From positions 1-7,092 of the forward strand of contig JACRAG010000364.1 in the NCBI GenBank assembly GCA_016213455.1: DNA of 7,092 bases, in the 5' to 3' direction. The position numbers and the translations under genes were made by a program. The notes beneath the pieces were generated by a model that saw only the letters and a program-made list of their open reading frames with translations, made no database searches and had not been told where the DNA came from. Below, in pieces: positions 4,055-7,092 of the stretch (position 1 is the stretch's first letter; the number at the start of each line of letters is the position of its first letter). Source of the DNA: Anaerolineae bacterium. GTDB taxonomy: Bacteria > Chloroflexota > Anaerolineae > Anaerolineales > Anaerolineaceae.

Positions 4055-6241
4055 TTACTGGGCGGACTGTTTCATCCATTCCACCAGGGCGCGGGCCTGT
4101 TCGGGGGTTTCTGCTTCGGCGAAGATGCGCAGCAGCGGTTCGGTGCCGGAGAAGCGCAGCAAGGCCCAGGCATCCTTCTCGAAGTAGAGTTTGATACCGT
4201 CGTCGTCGCGCACACGCAGCACCTTGCCCGGGGTTTGTGCGGAGTCGATCTGGGCTTGCAGGCGCTGCGGGACGATGATGCGCATGTCGGCAGTGGCGGG
4301 CAGCGAGTCTTCCACGCTGTACAGGCGTCCGATCAGCTTTTCCACGCGCCGCTGCAGCGCGGAAATGGGCTCGCCGGTGCGCGCCAGCATCTCGATGATG
4401 AGCGCCGAGGCGAAGATGCCGTCTTTTCCGCGAATGTGCCCGCGGATGGTCAAACCGCCGGACGATTCGCCGCCCAGCAGGGCGTTGTGCTCGCGCATGC
4501 CTGCCGCGATCCACTTGAAGCCCACCGGGGTCTCCACGCAGTGCTCGCCCAGGGCTGCCGCCAGGCGGTCCAGGCGGTGGGTGGTAGCCAGGTTGCGCAC
4601 CACCGCGCCGCGCAGACCACGCACCTCATGCAGGTACCAGTAGAGCAGCAAGAGCAGCTCATTGATGTGCACATATTCGCCGCGCTCGTCAATCACCGCG
4701 ATGCGGTCGGCGTCGCCGTCGGTTGCCAGGCCCAGGTCGTACTTTTCGTCGCGCACGTAGGCGCGCAGCATGCGCAGCGCCTCCAGGTCGGGGGCAGGTG
4801 AGCGCCCGCCAAAGAGCGGATTGCGCCGCTCATGGATGAAGGTCACCCGGCAGCGCGCCTCGTTGAGCAGGATGCCCAGGGTCAGGTGGCCCACGCCGTA
4901 CATGGGGTCCACAATCACCTTCAGCCCGGCGCGCCGGATGGCGGGGATGTCGATGAAGGATTCCACTTTGTCCACATACGCGTTGGTGAAGTCGCGGCGC
5001 TCGACCACACCCGCCGCCAGGGCTACATCCAGCGGGGCTTTGACCACCTCCGCCAGGGTCAGGCGGTTGGTCTCGTCCTCGATGCGGTTGGTCTCTTCGG
5101 TCATCAGCAGCGCGCCGTCGCCGTGGAAGACTTTCAGTCCATTCCATTCCGGCGGGTTGTGGCTGGCGGTGAACGCCAGCCCGTAGGCAGCCTGCACCGC
5201 GTCGGTGGCGTATTCAATCAGCGGGGTGGGTCCGTCTTCGTTGAGCAGGATGGTGTGGATGTTGTTGCCCGCGAAGACCTCGGCGGCAGCCTGGGCGGCG
5301 GAGTCCGAGAGGAAGCGCCGGTCGTAGCCGATCAGCACGCCGCGGCTTTCCAGTCCCCGGCGGGTGATATCGTTGGCTAAAGCCTGGCACAGGCGGCGCA
5401 CATTGTGCAGGGTGAAGCCCTCGCCGATCACCGCGCGCCAGCCGCCGGTGCCGAACTTGACCAGGTTTTCTTCTTCCTGGCGGCGCGGGCGGTAATAGCG
5501 CTTTTGCAGGATGAATTCGGCCTGTTCCAGGTCGGCGCGCGTGTTGACGCCCTGAATTTCATCCTGATCGTAAATCTGGTAGCTTTCCACGCCCAGCCCG
5601 CGGCGGATCAGCCAGTGAGCCGAGTCGGTCAGGCGGAACTCGCCCTCCGGCTGTTGGGCAGCCAGCGCCTCCAGCGCGGGCCAAAACGCGCGCGCCGCGA
5701 CCACATAGGCGCCCACGTTCAGCTCGCGGATTTCTTTGACGCTGTCTGAGGCCTGGGCCTCCTCGATGATGTCCATGATGCGCCCGGCGTTGTCGCGAAT
5801 CACCCGCCCGTAGGGGTAGGGGCGTTCGGCAACGGCGGTCAGCAGGGTCAGGCTGGCCTGGCGCAGGCGGTGGCGATTGAGCAGCCCGCGGATGGAACCG
5901 GGGCTGAACAGCGGCGTATCGCCGTAGAGGATCAGCAGGTCGCCGTCGAAATCCTGGAGCAGCTCGCGGGCTGCCAGTGCGGCGTGCCCGGTCCCGGAGC
6001 CGCAGTCCTGTACCGCGTAAGGGTAAGCCGCTCCCAGGTGGGCGCGCACGGCTTCCTGCCCGCAGCCCACCACCACAACCGTGTCAGCTGGGGCAGCCAC
6101 CTGGGCTACATTCGCCATCACATAATCGATGAGCCTTCTGCCGCCCAACGGCTGCAGCAGCACGGGAAGCCCGTCGTCGGTGATGGATTGGCTGCCCGCA
6201 GCCAGGACAAGCGCTTTGAGGGGGGTGGGTTGGTTCGGCAT
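4055..6241 (-). CDS. Fusion: GlmU-like nucleotidyltransferase domain plus phosphohexomutase
   Basis: A 728-residue cytoplasmic protein of two enzyme domains in one uninterrupted frame. Residues 8-250 match the GlmU-type sugar-1-phosphate nucleotidyltransferase fold: LAAG at 13-16, GTGHA at 83-87, LYGDTPL with metal-ligand Asp108, YGRVIRDNAGRIMDIIEEA (144-162), ELNVGAY (173-179), GEFRLTD (200-206), GVNTR with Asn233. The usual GTRM and PK of the signature loop are absent (SQSITDD, then LPVLL). After a charged linker (251-260) comes an alpha-D-phosphohexomutase: FGTGGWRA (263-270), TASHNP with phosphoserine Ser360, metal loop DGDADR (508-513), sugar loop GGESSGG (590-596), phosphate loop RFSGTEPLLR (696-705). 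The mutase would interconvert hexose 6- and 1-phosphates; the N-terminal domain would activate the product. GESSGG is nearest the phosphoglucomutase-like COG1109 group, so substrate (glucose, mannose or glucosamine) is open. No left-handed beta-helix acetyltransferase is present. Only a weak GGATG precedes the ATG at 6241. Confidence 0.92.
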   Translation of the reverse strand: MPNQPTPLKALVLAAGSQSITDDGLPVLLQPLGGRRLIDYVMANVAQVAAPADTVVVVGCGQEAVRAHLGAAYPYAVQDCGSGTGHAALAARELLQDFDGDLLILYGDTPLFSPGSIRGLLNRHRLRQASLTLLTAVAERPYPYGRVIRDNAGRIMDIIEEAQASDSVKEIRELNVGAYVVAARAFWPALEALAAQQPEGEFRLTDSAHWLIRRGLGVESYQIYDQDEIQGVNTRADLEQAEFILQKRYYRPRRQEEENLVKFGTGGWRAVIGEGFTLHNVRRLCQALANDITRRGLESRGVLIGYDRRFLSDSAAQAAAEVFAGNNIHTILLNEDGPTPLIEYATDAVQAAYGLAFTASHNPPEWNGLKVFHGDGALLMTEETNRIEDETNRLTLAEVVKAPLDVALAAGVVERRDFTNAYVDKVESFIDIPAIRRAGLKVIVDPMYGVGHLTLGILLNEARCRVTFIHERRNPLFGGRSPAPDLEALRMLRAYVRDEKYDLGLATDGDADRIAVIDERGEYVHINELLLLLYWYLHEVRGLRGAVVRNLATTHRLDRLAAALGEHCVETPVGFKWIAAGMREHNALLGGESSGGLTIRGHIRGKDGIFASALIIEMLARTGEPISALQRRVEKLIGRLYSVEDSLPATADMRIIVPQRLQAQIDSAQTPGKVLRVRDDDGIKLYFEKDAWALLRFSGTEPLLRIFAEAETPEQARALVEWMKQSAQ

Positions 6242-6279
6242 GGGGTGACATCCGTTTGTGGAAGAGATCGGGTTGCTTA

Positions 6280-6307
6280 ATTGTAACCCCGCAGAGCGCT
6301 TTTCGAA
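6280..6307 (-). promoter_or_regulatory. Candidate promoter of the fusion gene
   Basis: On the minus strand TACAAT (6280-6285) matches the -10 consensus at 5 of 6 bases. Sixteen bases upstream is TTCGAA (6302-6307), a poor -35. Transcription would begin near 6273, about 32 bases before the ATG. The -35 region lies between the arms of an 8-base dyad, suggesting an activator or repressor site. Confidence 0.4.
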
Positions 6308-6328
6308 GGGAGATCAACATAGCGCTCT
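6293..6328. promoter_or_regulatory. Dyad around the -35 region of the fusion gene
   Basis: AGAGCGCT (6293-6300) and AGCGCTCT (6321-6328) are perfect inverted 8-base arms with 20 bases between them, each containing the self-complementary AGCGCT. The centres of the AGCGCT sites are 26 bases apart. A dimeric regulator site is one reading; an RNA hairpin in a longer transcript from the upstream gene is another. Confidence 0.35.
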
Positions 6329-6363
6329 CAAGAAAAATCAGCCAGTTCACCTCTGGAAACGTT

Positions 6364-6404
6364 TTGAGGTGTTTGTTGCCGTTTTACGGCATCAAATACC
6401 TCAA
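6364..6404. repeat. Imperfect hairpin, 19-base arms
   Basis: Arms 6364-6382 and 6386-6404 match at 17 of 19 positions in inverted order around a TTT loop. In plus-strand RNA one mismatch becomes a G-U pair. It is followed on the plus strand by TTTTCTTCTT, so it resembles a terminator for rightward transcripts, yet no plus-strand gene lies upstream. On the minus strand no T-run follows. Confidence 0.6.
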
Positions 6405-6411
6405 TTTTCTT

Positions 6412-6440
6412 CTTACCCCCTTCCGGCGGAAGGGGGTAAG
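6412..6440. repeat. Perfect hairpin, 13-bp stem, 3-base loop
   Basis: CTTACCCCCTTCC (6412-6424) pairs perfectly with GGAAGGGGGTAAG (6428-6440) around GGC. It lies 16 bases beyond the stop of the small membrane-anchored gene on the minus strand and is probably an end-of-transcript or mRNA-stabilising structure. It lacks a downstream T-run, so it is not a textbook intrinsic terminator. Confidence 0.7.
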
Positions 6441-6456
6441 GCGATGGCGTTCTATA

Positions 6457-6873
6457 TCATTCCGCGAACCAGGCCACGGCGAACTTGCCGCTGGTCTTTT
6501 CGCCTTTAACGCTCAGGGTGTAATTGCCATCCTGCGGCGCCTTGAGACTGACGCGCTGCTTGCGTGAGCGCGTCAGGTGAAATTCCTGCAGCGGAGCGCC
6601 ATCCGGGCCAACCACGCTGATGGTCAGTTTGCCCAGGCGAACCACGGTATCGAAATCCACCACGATGGTGCTGCCGGCGCGAGTCTGGATGCGGTCATCG
6701 GCTGCGCCGTTGAACAAGGTGTACGAAAAGGCCATTGCACCCTCGCTCTGGCTGCTGATCAACCCCAGACTCCATTGCACCGTATTGCTGGAGCGGACAA
6801 ACATCCACACGCCCATGGCGAGCAGAACAGCCAGACCAGCCAGCGAGCAAAGATAAAGTTTCCGCTTTGACAT
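6457..6873 (-). CDS. Small membrane-anchored extracytoplasmic beta-rich protein, function unknown
   Basis: A 138-residue protein I do not recognise by name. Basic SKRK is followed by one hydrophobic segment (about 7-26, LYLCSLAGLAVLLAMGVWMF) that acts as a signal anchor or signal peptide, leaving about 110 residues outside the membrane. That part is rich in alternating beta-type residues: STIVVDFDTVVRLGKLTISV (68-87), QRVSLKAPQDGNYTLSVKG (106-124), SGKFAVAWF (128-136). The G-N-Y-T-L-S-V-K-G pattern near the end is reminiscent of PPC-like (pre-peptidase C-terminal) beta-sandwich domains, but this is resemblance only. The ATG at 6873 is chosen for its GGGGAGG site and the adjacent hydrophobic segment. 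The frame stays open upstream to the right edge of the window, so an N-terminal extension cannot be fully excluded, though that stretch does not look protein-like. It is upstream of and co-oriented with the fusion gene, 215 bases apart, with hairpins between. Confidence 0.75.
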   Translation of the reverse strand: MSKRKLYLCSLAGLAVLLAMGVWMFVRSSNTVQWSLGLISSQSEGAMAFSYTLFNGAADDRIQTRAGSTIVVDFDTVVRLGKLTISVVGPDGAPLQEFHLTRSRKQRVSLKAPQDGNYTLSVKGEKTSGKFAVAWFAE

Positions 6874-6878
6874 ACATG

Positions 6879-6885
6879 CCTCCCC
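6879..6885 (-). promoter_or_regulatory. Ribosome binding site for the small membrane-anchored protein
   Basis: On the minus strand GGGGAGG ends 5 bases before the ATG at 6873. Another ATG 4 bases earlier is in a different frame and gives a sequence without a comparable hydrophobic-then-beta pattern. Confidence 0.7.
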
Positions 6886-7018
6886 AAAAGAATGCTTCCC
6901 TTTGAAACATGCCTGGTTGTTGTGTTGAAAGGGTAGTAAACCCGTCAGGCGAAATGAATTGACAGGCTTGCATGCGCCTGCCCGTGACGATGGTACGTCC
7001 AATCGCAGCGCCTGCCAT

Positions 7019-7032
7019 CCTCCTGCAGGAGG
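7019..7032. repeat. 14-base perfect palindrome near right edge
   Basis: CCTCCTGCAGGAGG reads the same on both strands and is followed on the plus strand by GTTTTC. It could be a weak terminator or a binding site. The remaining sequence from 6886 to 7092 shows no gene, promoter or RNA that I can support. Confidence 0.35.
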
Positions 7033-7092
7033 GTTTTCAGGCAGCCGGAAGTACTTCTTTGAATGGATCTGTGGATGGGCAAAGTTAGGCCA

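Noticed and set aside
4235..5749. Several plus-strand frames of 100-190 residues
   Set aside because: All are antisense to the fusion gene, whose catalytic motifs are continuous on the minus strand.
6695..7018. 107-residue minus-strand frame starting at ATG 7018
   Set aside because: It overlaps the small membrane-anchored gene out of frame, and the GGAGG next to its ATG has no spacer, being part of the 7019-7032 palindrome.
6874..7092. N-terminal extension of the small membrane-anchored protein to the right edge
   Set aside because: The frame is open, but the extension has no ordered features and a strong ribosome binding site sits immediately before the internal ATG at 6873. It cannot be completely ruled out from this window.

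Overview
The window looks like chromosomal DNA of a GC-rich bacterium (roughly 58-60% G+C by eye). The gene content fits the Chloroflexota (Anaerolineae-like): a zinc-finger-less DnaJ/CbpA chaperone, a lipoprotein HtrA protease with one PDZ domain, a bacterial eRF1-like protein and a COG1109-type phosphohexomutase. That assignment is inference from gene style; no taxonomic marker such as rRNA is present.

Left part, plus strand. The 3' end of a DnaJ/CbpA-type co-chaperone enters from the left edge (2-469). A 166-base gap follows, then a membrane-anchored HtrA-type serine protease (636-1802) and, 45 bases later, a bacterial eRF1-like (baeRF) protein (1848-2945). A strong, potentially bidirectional hairpin terminator (2959-2993) closes this block. 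Chaperone, envelope protease and release-factor-like protein make a plausible protein quality-control cluster; the last two are probably co-transcribed.

Middle part. A 153-base non-coding element (3004-3156) has near-perfect 16-base terminal inverted repeats, a TA dinucleotide just outside the inner TIR core, and a 21-bp-stem hairpin inside. It resembles a non-autonomous MITE. The minus-strand gene after it (3204-3680) encodes a secreted CHRD-domain protein. Upstream of that gene a shorter, related pair of ends (3773-3824) lies between the start codon and a good sigma70-like promoter (3842-3870). The CHRD gene is thus bracketed by related repeat ends. The gene-free stretch 3681-4054 holds this promoter, the short repeat and several small dyads and a direct repeat.

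Right part, minus strand. A 728-residue single-frame fusion (4055-6241) joins a GlmU-like nucleotidyltransferase domain (N-terminal) to a complete alpha-D-phosphohexomutase (C-terminal). Such a protein could form a hexose-1-phosphate and activate it to a nucleotide sugar. However, the nucleotide-binding signature loop of the transferase lacks the usual Arg and Lys, so its activity is in doubt. A promoter-like sequence with an 8-base dyad precedes it. Next is a small membrane-anchored, extracellular beta-rich protein of unknown role (6457-6873). Two consecutive hairpins lie between it and the fusion gene. The last ~220 bases hold no convincing gene.

The most notable items are the transferase-mutase fusion with its degenerate loop, the MITE-like element and its short relative around the CHRD gene, and the eRF1-like protein with a GGS in place of GGQ next to an HtrA protease.
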